DNA of 64,000 nucleotides, from NCBI GenBank assembly GCA_008933995.1, contig WARS01000011.1, positions 17,939,516-18,003,515 on the forward strand, written 5' to 3'. Source of the stretch: Datnioides undecimradiatus (Eukaryota > Chordata > Actinopteri > Lobotiformes > Datnioididae). The notes under the pieces are model-generated. The model saw only the letters and a list, made by a program, of their open reading frames with translations. It was not told the origin of the DNA and ran no database searches. This document shows, piece by piece, positions 35,573 to 64,000 of this stretch. The position numbers were made by a program, and so were the translations under genes. Within the stretch, counting starts at the first letter, position 1; each line of letters starts with the position of its first letter.

Positions 35573-35650
35573 TATTATGGGAGTTGTAGTAGCAGCATTT
35601 GTCATGGACTGTTTGTTAAACCCCTCCCCCGAGCTGCGACTGTCCAATCA
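35573..35650 (-). promoter_or_regulatory. Promoter-like cluster: ACTACAACTCCCA, CCCCTCCCCC, CCAAT
   Basis: The minus strand has ACTACAACTCCCATA at 35576-35590, which matches the ACTAYRNNNCCCR promoter motif bound by THAP11/ZNF143. CCCCTCCCCC (35621-35630) and CCAATCA (35644-35650), both read on the plus strand, lie within 75 bp. Such a cluster is typical of a vertebrate housekeeping promoter, yet no known gene starts here. The direction is inferred from the small minus-strand ORF below it. Confidence 0.4.
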
Positions 35651-35699
35651 CAGCTCGGCAGCTGCAGCTAGGTACGTCTGGAGTTCACAGTACGAGCAA

Positions 35700-38600
35700 A
35701 CCATTTTTTATTCATTGAGTTTGGAGGGAAGAGTTATTTCTTTTAAGCCTTTTTAAAACCAAAAACAGGTGCAAAGGGGTTAGAAAGGTGCAGATGTTCT
35801 GTTTTTATCGGAACTGCAGTCATTAATGTGGATTATCATACATGGACAGTTTACAAGGTTGCAAGTTACATTTAGATCAGGTGAAGTTTAGCCTCCAGCA
35901 GCTCCAACTAACCTAAGCATAGCTTTGCACCAGCCGAGTACTGTTGGCCTTTAGCATGAAGACTAATTTTTAACATTAACATCTTGTAATGATAAAACAT
36001 TTACATAATTGTTAATTAATCATATCTTAAGTTGTTGAATTACCAGCTGTTTTTTGATTTCCATCATGGCTACCTGGATCCTTCAACGTTTTAGGTTGAC
36101 ACCTGCTTTTACAAGACTCTTGTTTTAAACTGAGATTGGCCGAGGCGAAGTAGATGACAAAATATGAAGTATAAATGCATTTTCTCACAACAATTTCATA
36201 ACAGTTGTCCCAAAATGTGGTTAAAAGATCTCAAAAGGCAGCTGTTTCAGGACAGCTCATGGAGCTAGCGTTAGCTTAATTAGCTGGCAACAGGTGATAG
36301 TGTTTGATCAGCTGACAGCTGTCGTTTCATTGGTCAAAAATTGATGGTTATCTGGTAAAACTGAGAATGACAGGCGTAGCAACTGTAACCAAGCGGAGGG
36401 GGGGAGGGGGCGGGGCTTAGCAAACAGCTATGAGTGTTTTTGGTCCTGTTTTTGTTTAAATCGATGAAAGTTTCAGTGAAGGCTCAAGTGTGAAGAGTTT
36501 ATTCGGTATATCCTGATCCAGAAGTCCTGGATATCACATTTTCAAATTTCTCATGAGCCACTGTACTTAAAGCAAAAATCTGGTATGGTACATCTGGATC
36601 CAGATGCAGATTCTCATGTTCCAAACATTTTCGTCCAAAATTCAAACCTAGCTGCGACTTTACTCTCACCAAGTGCTTTTTAGTTGATTTCCTCGAGCTC
36701 CCTCCATGTTCTCAAACCTGAACACTGCTTCAAACTTCCCAACTTCTACATCCTGCGCCAATGATGTGGTCGTAGGCCATTAAAGAGGTTGAGAAACGCG
36801 GGTTTGGCATGTGCCGGCGAACATCGAGGCTCTGAAAACACTGTTTCTCTGAGAAAAACAAGCCTTTCATCTTTACTCAACCCGCGCCTTATTATGTAAG
36901 TGTCATGCATGTTTCATATACAAATACATGTACTGGATGTACAGTATATATGAGTGTGGGTGTGAGCTGAAGCTGACATCTTGTCGTGATAAATAAATGA
37001 AAGGCCCTGCCTTGTGTTTCAGGAGGAGAGTCGCAGAGTCCTGGCAGTTCGCTGCAAGTCAACTCTCTTGAAAACATACATACAGTATATACAGAATATA
37101 TGTACATATACTTACATATATAAAAAGGCTGTTCCTGCTTGATCTGGTCTGATCTGGTTCAGTCTGGTGTTGCTCCAGTCCAATACCAGACTAGAGACCA
37201 GTGCTACATTGTGCAATTCGACATCCCCGCTGTCGCACGGGGGTCCCCGCAATGAAACAACAATACAGAAGAGTACAAAATCTATCAGACCACCTGTCCC
37301 CACGCTGAGGGACCCTATTCAGTCAAACTGAATAACCAGCTTTGTTTGAGTCTCAGCCAACGATGAGACGCTACATTTAACAATATGTCGAATTTGGCAG
37401 AAAACTGTTGCTACTTGATCAGCAGGTCTACTTTTAAACATCTTGTACGCATGAAATATACATTATATATCTTATAAAAACAAATACAGGCCTGTCGTTC
37501 ATGATTTAAATATGAATAACTTATGTATAAACATGAAATAAGGCCTGTTAGTCATGATTTAAATATGATTACAGGCCTCGGTATAAAATGTAATACTTAT
37601 ATCAGCAGTAAAGAAGCAGCATTACACAAACAGTATATTGACCAATATACACAAAAAAAGGCATAAATTTGTGTAGAAATGTCAGAAAATTGTCTCACAA
37701 GCAGTTTATAAGTAGACGTTCATCAGCCAAGAAGAGTATGAAGATGTTGAGTCTAGAAAAATGCTGTAAACCTTCTCGAACATCGGTTCCTTGACTGAAT
37801 AGGGCCCGAAAAAAGACGGATACGGATAGGATCTACAGTTCGCCGCGCACAGATAGAAGACTGAAACGTATAAACGCTGCTCTTCGCACATTTACGTGAG
37901 TTGAAAGGGGCCTCTGTCTGGATTGTGTCTGAGTTTGTGCTTTGCTTGAAGTCACACTGTAAGGTTTTTTTTGTATATATATATACACGTTAATGGGCAA
38001 AACAGCAGGGTTGCATTTGAGTTTCACCCACCCGGAAACTTGGCTAAAAGTGACAGTGCAATTACCTGTTCTGGGTTAGAGCAGTTCCCCGTTTTTGCAG
38101 GAACACTCCCTGGAAAAAAACCCAAAAACTAGACTTTGAGTATCAAAAACAAGCCGCCTGCAGGCTCTGGACAGTTAAACCTTGCCTCTCGTGCAGAGCA
38201 CAGAAGCTGTGGTTAGCTTGGATTTACAGCAGTTACAATGGATTCCAATGGGTGAGCCAGTTTCAGGACAAACGAGCAAACAAAAAAAGGGTTTTTGCAA
38301 CCAGAAAACATGAGACTGTAACTGGACACAACAGATTTAAACAAAAAAAACCTGTGTTTAGCCAAACAAGAGGTGGATTATGCTGCAATATCAATTTGAA
38401 AAACTTTTTTTGAGGCTGCATTGGCACCTAATTATTCAATTTAACACCCAAAACTCAGGACTGCGTGTGTTTGATTGACGGCAAAACTCAAAAACTCACA
38501 CTTTGAGTGAAATAACCAGAACCGGTCAGTTTTTGGAGAAATTACATGTTCTAGTCCTTCGGTCATCGTAAGAGGCTAAATGAGAAAACGGGTTTTCATT

Positions 38601-39720
38601 TAAAAAACTACACAGTGACAGCAACCTGTGTCGATTTCAGCCATGTGTGTCGTCAATTAGGTTAGTCTTCGGTCTATCTGCTGACAATTTTTTAGGCTCT
38701 GCCACAGGAAAATTACATCCCCACGCTTAATCCCATCTAAAAAAAACCTGACGGGCTCATGCACAACACACCGAAAACCTTGATAAATCGCTACGAAAAG
38801 GCAGTTAGACACGGTGGAAGATGGGAGGTCGTCATTGGAATCCATCTGTGAGTCTAAGCTGAAGTTTGTTTCAAGCCTTCAGGAGGTGTTTGATACTGAA
38901 ACGCGTTGTTTTTCCAGGTGCCAATGAGCTACACGCAACATAAACCTCAGGGCTTGCTGAATACTACCGGCGCTGTCCTGAAACTCGGGCTCACAGTCAC
39001 TGCTGTCCAGATCCACGCGGGTAGCTGCTGAAACACCAAGCGTCTTTGCATTTTGGTCTGTTGGTTAACTGTTTTCCTGTGCACGTATTCACAGTGTGTT
39101 GCTAACACAAACGTGTGAGTCACCTGATCTGGTAGCTACCAAAGTGCTATAATTGTCAACCTACAGTTTGGCAGATCATTTCACGAATACTTAGTGAGAA
39201 AGGTAAAACCGTGACTTAGCAAAAATCACCGACGCGCCAACACTTTGTTTTTTTAAAACAACACTTTTTCTTCTTTTGGCAATACTGAACGAAGTGAGAG
39301 GTAGAGAGACGTAAAACAAAACCAAAGAAGAAATTAAAAATGCTTCGTAAGTACAATGTTGTTCATGAAGATAAAGAGACTCTAAAACGTAACACACAGT
39401 CAGGTTCGGTAGTGAGATGTGTGTTTTTGACTTCTGGGCTTGGAGATCCACATTTCCAGAACCCACGGTGGACATGGTGCCTGTGAATGTTATCTGACAA
39501 AAGAGTAAGGCTGGTTCAAGTCCCTGCTGCATTTCATTTGACCAGACTCCCAGGGAGCACAGCTTCCTTTCTGAGTCAAGGCAGGTGGACGGGGCAGAAG
39601 GTGGAGGAGCGTGGGAAGATTTCTGGTAGGTGACGGGTTTGCTCTTAATGGAACATGGCAGTGGTGGTGGAGGAGGAAGGGACACAGCCCTGAGTGCAAG
39701 ACAACAGTGCATGCTTCTTT
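35700..39720. other. Intergenic or downstream region of cpne8; AT-rich
   Basis: No gene recognised. It contains a 53-bp near-direct duplication (AGGCCTGT...TCATGATTTAAATATGA at 37488 and 37541). This sits inside a 14-bp inverted pair at 37313-37326 and 37791-37804. A 173-codon proline-rich minus-strand frame at 39191-39712 has no supported splice link to cpne8. Confidence 0.45.
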
Positions 39721-39739
39721 TAAACTAGCACATGCTCCA

Positions 39740-39745
39740 TTTATT
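39740..39745 (-). terminator. Candidate cpne8 poly(A) signal
   Basis: Minus-strand AATAAA about 590 nt below the cpne8 stop codon. It is the best-placed signal I see, but a longer 3' UTR cannot be excluded. Confidence 0.4.
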
Positions 39746-40331
39746 TAAAAAATAAGAACACAAACTGTAATGAAGGACGTGGCACCGGGGCCCAAATGTT
39801 TTTTTGTACAAAGTCACAACCTCCAGTTTCTGCAGCCGGAAAAATAGGAATCTGAAAGGTTTTCACATTGGTCGGTATAAATTTCCTCCTGAAAGAAACT
39901 CTCCGCTTTGTAAACATTGATATATCGAGAGACATGAATTCTGTGAAAGATAGAGGAAGTGGAAATAGTAATAGCAAACAGATGAAGAGGGTCTCCACAG
40001 TTTGGACCCTCTCAGTCTCAGACGGTCTGCGAGTTTCCATGGTGATGTCAGACCTCCACCACGGCCCGTCAAAACCTCCGCCCTTTGTCCGTTTAGGGAA
40101 AAATCCTTTCTTTCTTTCTTCTGGAAAGTGGTAGCGCCCCGCTCGGGTTTATCTGCGCCACGCTCCCGGCTCGTGGGCCAAAACGTTCTCGAAAGTGCAA
40201 CGCGAGAGAGCGGGCGAGGCTCGCCGCGAGCTCAAAAGCTTCCAGTGAAGAGCAGGAAGAAGAAGAAGCAGAGAGAGGAGAGGAGAGACCAGGAGAGTCG
40301 GCTGGCCGGCGTCGGAGCGAGACCTCGGCCT

Positions 40332-58696
<18,365 letters not shown>

Positions 58697-61600
58697 CTAG
58701 AAAAAAAGACACAAGAACGAAATAGTCCCCTTTATATTTCATGTTACATTCAAGCAGCCAGAGGCCTCAAACAGTGATGGGTAGGACAGGGAAAATCAGT
58801 CTGGGCTGTACAACTGAGGAGAGTTAACACAAGCACTTAATTATAAAGTTCATTTTCCACTTTTTTCCACCAGTTTTTTTTATTTTGTACTTCTTCTGCC
58901 TCCATATAAAAACAAAAAAAGGAGCTTTTTACACAATAATTTGCCATGTATAATGCTGTTTGCTGCAAGCAAACTGCATTTCCACTGTCTGAACTTAGAG
59001 AAGGAAACTGAACAAAGAGCTGCAGTTTATTTTTAGCATAACATAGTACATACTAGCTTACTTTCACTTGGTATATATCACTATTATACTGATTTTTCTG
59101 TACATGCTCCGCAGTAGTTTTTAATTTATTCTGCACATGCAGGGTTGGGTAACACAAGCTAACTTTTATATTTGGTACTATTCTGAATACAGCTAAAGTT
59201 GTTTTGTTTGCTCTAAAATTCATTTAAGGCTCACATTTTATATTAACTATAAACTCAAAACAAAATAAAATAAGACTTTGTTGTGCGACAACTTGTGCTT
59301 TTGTAGCCACACAGATCTCAACAGTGACAGAGGAGAGGTGCAGCCAGGATCATGTCAGGGATGCATCTTTGACTTCGACATAAAGAACATTTCACCCAAT
59401 GTATGGTCAAGAGGTTCACAGCATTACGGTGCAGCGCAAGCTCTGCTTAATTAAATGTTTATTAAGTCTGAATGAAAGAATAAACTGAGCTGCAGAGTCT
59501 GTGCAGAGTGAGGTATTCAAAAAGTAATTAAAAGTACTTGAGTAAACTCATCAGATACATGACAAATTACTTTTTATGTGTATCATTCAATGAACTGTGT
59601 GTACAGTGCATCCACCTTTATGCTCTGTATGACATTAATCCATATATAATGCACCTGTGTGTCTTGTTTCTCTGTCTTCATGCAACACACAGTTGTCTCC
59701 CTCTCTCTGTCTCCGTTGTCGCTGAAAATCTCAATGAAATGCTCAAATTAGAAAAAATACACAACGAAAGACTCCATTATCTGAGACCCCTGCAGACCTA
59801 GGATCAAATCCCTCTTCTTCTCGCATTCATCGCCTGACTGTCCAAAGAAATATTAATTAATGCTAAATGAGAAAAAAAGACATCAAAGTAATGTAAACGC
59901 ATGCGGTGACATTTCAGCTGCAATGTTTGTTTACATCCCGATCTGGCGAAGCGTAACATTCAGCCGATGAAGCCGACGGAGACTGACCACTAAAAATAGA
60001 CCAAACGAATGCCACAGACCCCGGGCCTGATTCACAGCGAGGAGGAGGGAGAGATCATTTCATTTGGCTAAGTACTGTCCAGTAATGGCAGAGAGAGCCC
60101 ACAGTCACACGCGTGGAGAGAGAGAGAGCGATGGCAAATTGAAGCGAGGCTTTGATAATCCCCCGCCCGTCACCTGAGACACGTCGCCGTCCTTTAATGC
60201 ACAGGGATGAATTCAGTGAAATTCAGGGAGGAATTCAGTGAAAGAGAGATGGGGGGGGGTGGAGAGGGAACAGGAAGAAGATGGATAGAGTCACAGAGGC
60301 AAAGAGAGGAAGAGGAGAGGCACTAGAAAGTTGGAGGAGAGGATGAGAGGCTGAAAACATCGGTAGATGGTTTCCACTGAAATGGGTTTTCAGACTGTGA
60401 AACCCTTCTGTGCTGACAATCAGTATACATTTGGAGTAAAGCCTGCACCATACTCGAACCTGCACTTTGTACTTGAAAATACACTGTAACTTCAGTATGT
60501 CTTCATTCTTATGTATTGCCTGGTTTGTATTCTTCACGTTTGATGTTCTGTAAGCGTGCGCACTATGTATACGCCCCAACACACCAGACATAGGAAATCA
60601 TTCTCTGCTCAGGTCGGCATTAAGCTACTACATCTTTACATCACAAATCAATATTTGTTCACCTCTTTTAAGGCTGATTGTTCTAGTACACATCTTTACA
60701 TTACGATATCTGCTGCTCAGATTGGCACTTCCCAGCTAACACATCTTAACTACATCCACTGTCTGCAGTGCGCCAAGAGCAAACACCTTCAGAGGTGTGT
60801 TGATAACATGCAATAGATTCTAGGTTCCCAAAATCATTTAACTGACATGCACTCTGCCTGCTGCTGTCAGATTATGGACAATAAGCTAAATTAAGGATCT
60901 TTAATATTGAATTATTCAACCTACAAACATCTGGAGGGGCAAATCAGACTTACAGCTACTGGCTTAACCTATTCTCTGCTCATATCCCGTCACCTCTCTA
61001 CTGTACTGCTGTATAAAATCCCTGAAACGGCGCACGCAAAAACTGACGCCACCACTAAATGGCGAGCAGGTCGAGGCGGTCGAGCTCATGCTGGCTTTAA
61101 TGCAGGAAACACCTCCTGTCACAGGCCTGTTACTGAAGGCTACTTTTGCTTTTTCAGCCGTCGTGACAATCTAAGTTTAAAACATGTTGCAAGTGAAAAA
61201 CATCAAACATCGACATCGTTCGGGCTTTTGCAGATTCATCCAATGTCAACTTTGTCTCTGGCAACAGGGCAGCAATGGAAAGTTTGATGAAACTCACATT
61301 TTGATTCAACTAGGCGTGATAGTTCATGAAAATGTCTCACAGTAGTTGGAACGTCATTTCCAAAAAGAAACCTACATTTGAGTTGGATGCAAACTGTTTT
61401 CACCCAAAAGCAGCAGCAAAAGGACGTTAAGGACAGGTCCGTGTGACGCAGGCTGAGCTGAGAAATGTTCTCTTAGTCACTCGAGTTCATTCGTATCACA
61501 CACAAATTGTGACACCGTCCCACAATGAGATCGTTTTGAGCGTATTGTCGTCTGAATTGTCTTCGCTGCCCTTTATTTTTGTGATCCGCCTCCACTCGGC

Positions 61601-61837
61601 TGAGCGGCAGCGTGATGCTTTTCACTTAAGATGGGTTTGGTTTTTTTTTGTTTTGCTGCATCACTCGGAGGCAGAATAGCGAGCACAAACACACAAACAC
61701 ACACGCAAACACACACTCTTGCATGTATGCAGCCGTACGAGCCACAAATAAGTATCACAGAATAATAAACATCTAAAAATATCTTCATACAACTGAAAAC
61801 CAAATAGAAATATAACACGCAGGTATGCAGAAGACAC

Positions 61838-61862
61838 ACACACACACACACACACACACACA
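61838..61862. repeat. (AC)n microsatellite
   Basis: About 12 AC units. Confidence 0.9.
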
Positions 61863-61995
61863 GCAGATCTGAGTGAATGACTGCAGGCAGAGGTGATTAC
61901 ATAACTCGGCGACAGCAGCACATTCTTACATCATATTTCTTGTGTGTCATTCTTCAGCAGACCCATTCAGCTGCAACCGCTCATTGATTCAGCCG

Positions 61996-61997
<2 letters not shown>

Positions 61998-62026
<29 letters not shown>

Positions 62027-62045
62027 ACAGACAGACAGACAGTCA
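61998..62045. repeat. (CA)n followed by (ACAG)n
   Basis: About 12 CA units followed by GACAGACAGACAGACAG. This is a compound microsatellite. Confidence 0.9.
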
Positions 62046-62459
62046 TGGATGCAAACGCAAGTACAGTCACACACACACTCTGGACACCACTGGTAGTAGT
62101 GTGTGTCACAGGCGGTGAGGCGAGGGGTCAGACGACTGATGGCTCGTTGCCTCGGGAGGGAAAAACAAAAGCAACAACAAATTGCTCTCTTCAGTGAGCT
62201 CGAGAAGACGCCGCAGCTCCGCTCTGCGCGGCAGAGAAGCCATAACTCATACCGCTCGGGTCTGTGTGATGTAAATTTTGTCGGCAGACGGCGAACACGT
62301 AGTCAAGTACTGCGCGCACGTCCAGCAAACAGACACCAGAAAGTATTAAAACCACAACCAATACAGATCTGCAGCCGTCCATGTACACGCACAGTTGGGA
62401 GTATAATCTTATATAACACTGCAGCTGACACTCCGACTCAGTTTATCAATGCAGTATAG

Positions 62460-62800
62460 TAAAATAACTGTTTTGTAATAAAAGTACTTATACCAGACAG
62501 TACCCCAAATAAAAGTCCTGCATTGAAACTAAACATGTGCAAGTTCATCAGGAAAATGTATTAAAAGTATTAAAGTGCTGACAAATTACTTCCCTTACTG
62601 TTAAACTGCTATGTAGTAGATCATTAGAATATTATTATTTAACAGTGGGTTAGCTTCATTTTTATAATAAAACGTAATTTCATATGTTTTGTATGCAAAA
62701 AATCTTTTTAAAGTTAGTTGTAACTGAACGCAGACTGCAGTTGATTAGAGTTATATGTAAAGTACAAGTATTTCAAATAGAAACTTTATTACTTTATTAG
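62460..62800. repeat. Diverged dispersed fish repeat (AAAGTACTT type)
   Basis: The blocks AAATAAAAGTCCTGCATTGAA, TCATCAGGAAAATGTATTAA with AAGTATTAAAG, and further on GTAAAGTACAAGTATTTCAA appear in the order seen in a repeat common in percomorph genomes. Identification is from memory of the pattern; the family is unnamed here. Confidence 0.5.
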
Positions 62801-64000
62801 TAAGTAAATTAACAGTTACTTTAATCGCTGAGTAGTTTATCAGTCGTCTCATTAACAGTTTATTTAATTGTTTTTTCAGTCCTTTGTATGTTTAATTGTT
62901 TTTATGTCTTTTATTAACGATTATATTATATTTTAATCTAATATGTCTATATTTTTATTTTCAGACTGTCAGTTAGCCTTGTCATTTCTGTATTATTCAT
63001 TTTATTAATCACTTGTACAGCACTGTGCGTTACATTAACCTGTGCGAAACATAAACAAGTTAATGCCCTACTGTGTTACATACTTGGTGCTTGATGGTAT
63101 TTATGTATGTTTGACATTAACACTTAAGTCTTACAATTTATATCAAAATCCCATCTTTTAAAATAAAAAGCCTCATCATTTCATCTTATTTTAAGAGAAA
63201 AACATCTAAGAAATCACTGATATTTGGTCAACAGTATTAATCTGTTGTTGTGTAACATCAAACCTTTCGCTGACGACACCTGCATCTCTGTGGGTAACAA
63301 ACGACTTTGTTTCTTTGTCTTCGCATCGTGCCAGCCGCTCAGTTACACCACAAACTGCTGTTTTAAGACAATGTGTCTGGATTTCTTTGTCAGTATTTGT
63401 CAGATTTAGCAGTGGGGGACTTCCTAAGCATGAGAGGATGTTTCCAAGCTGAGACCAACCGCACGAAGAGCAACAAATATGAAATCTTTTATGAACTGGC
63501 TTTGGCTTTAATCACTATTTTGTTTTACTAATCAGCGATAGAGAGCACAAATCAGACTTTTATTCATATGAAAATGTCCCCTGATTATTTCTTCAGGCTT
63601 CAGCTGAGGCTTCACTTCAGTTTAGGCTTCTTCACAGAAGGAGCTGGGGGCTCACCACTGACATGTCCCCCTTTGGGTGAACTGTCCCTTTTCACTACGC
63701 TGCTGTTTACCATCTCAACATGTTTACAGTCTGTCATTAGGCCTGCTGCTGTTTAACTATTCATCTCATTTGGCTGATGGAGACAGTGTACGCTTTCATC
63801 AACGTCTTGGCTCATTTTCATGCCCCCGCTCTGCTTCGCTTCAAAGACAAACAGTGGCAAGTGATCTTAAAATAACATGCTGATTTTCAATTCATCCCGC
63901 TGAATGGATCTGAAATCAAAACATGATCCCAAACTGCTTTTTTCATGCGGCACCCAATGACAGCAGCCCTCTGATTAGAGTAATGCAACACAAGCCGTTT

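Larger units (their letters stand above)
58697..64000 (-). other. 5' part of a cpne8 intron; no exon seen
   Basis: No C2A exon of cpne8 can be read here, so this is taken as intron running off the window. It contains CA microsatellites (61838-61862 and 61998-62022, the latter followed by (ACAG)n) and a GA-rich strip at about 60115-60330. Segments near 59515-59560 and 62460-62800 carry the AAAAGTACTTGAGTAAA-type blocks typical of a dispersed fish repeat. Confidence 0.6.

Noticed and set aside
39191-39712. A 173-codon proline-rich minus-strand frame below cpne8, considered as an alternative last exon.
   Set aside because: An AG acceptor exists at 39690, but the phase does not fit the preceding cpne8 donor (phase 0). 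The sequence matches no copine tail.
60235-60591. A 118-codon minus-strand frame considered as a missing cpne8 C2A exon.
   Set aside because: The translation has no C2 motifs, and no in-phase donor leads to the exon at 58633-58696.

Overview
This is a stretch of vertebrate nuclear DNA, almost certainly from a ray-finned (teleost) fish. It has split genes with GT/AG introns, many CA/TG microsatellites, and several interspersed repeats of types common in percomorph fishes. All four protein-coding genes I can support lie on the minus strand, so each one reads from high to low coordinates.

From left to right: (1) 1-5515 has no recognisable gene and may include the borcs5 3' UTR. (2) 5516-7548 is borcs5, complete in 4 exons (197 aa), a subunit of the lysosome-positioning BORC complex. 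(3) 8694-19234 is smc1b, complete in 25 exons (1236 aa), the meiosis-specific cohesin SMC subunit. Every exon joins in phase and both halves of the ABC-type ATPase are intact. (4) 19640-24472 is a complete pancreatic carboxypeptidase A zymogen of the CPA2 type (419 aa); I give 11 exons that join in phase. (5) 24473-40331 is a long region without a confident gene. It holds a degenerate Tc1-like element (30022-30659), a three-copy minisatellite (about 29357-29765), and a promoter-like cluster near 35573-35650 beside a small ORF. (6) 40332-58696 holds the 14 3'-terminal exons of a copine, best matched to cpne8 (C2B plus von Willebrand A domain, 437 aa). Its first exons, including C2A, lie beyond the right edge, so 58697-64000 is an intron.

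The genes do not form a functional unit: lysosome transport, meiotic cohesin, a digestive enzyme and a calcium-dependent membrane-binding protein. The spacing between smc1b and the carboxypeptidase gene is notably tight, about 300 bp from one gene's poly(A) signal to the next gene's start codon. Two promoter signals fit known tissue biology: an E2F-type site 77-84 bp upstream of the smc1b ATG and a PTF1-like composite element upstream of the carboxypeptidase ATG. Several repeats can be resolved to the base, the clearest being a 153-bp miniature transposon flanked by TTAA in a cpne8 intron. I found no convincing undescribed system. The most open question is the promoter-like segment at 35.3-35.7 kb. 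Exons were placed by reading translation and splice signals by eye; no database search was run.
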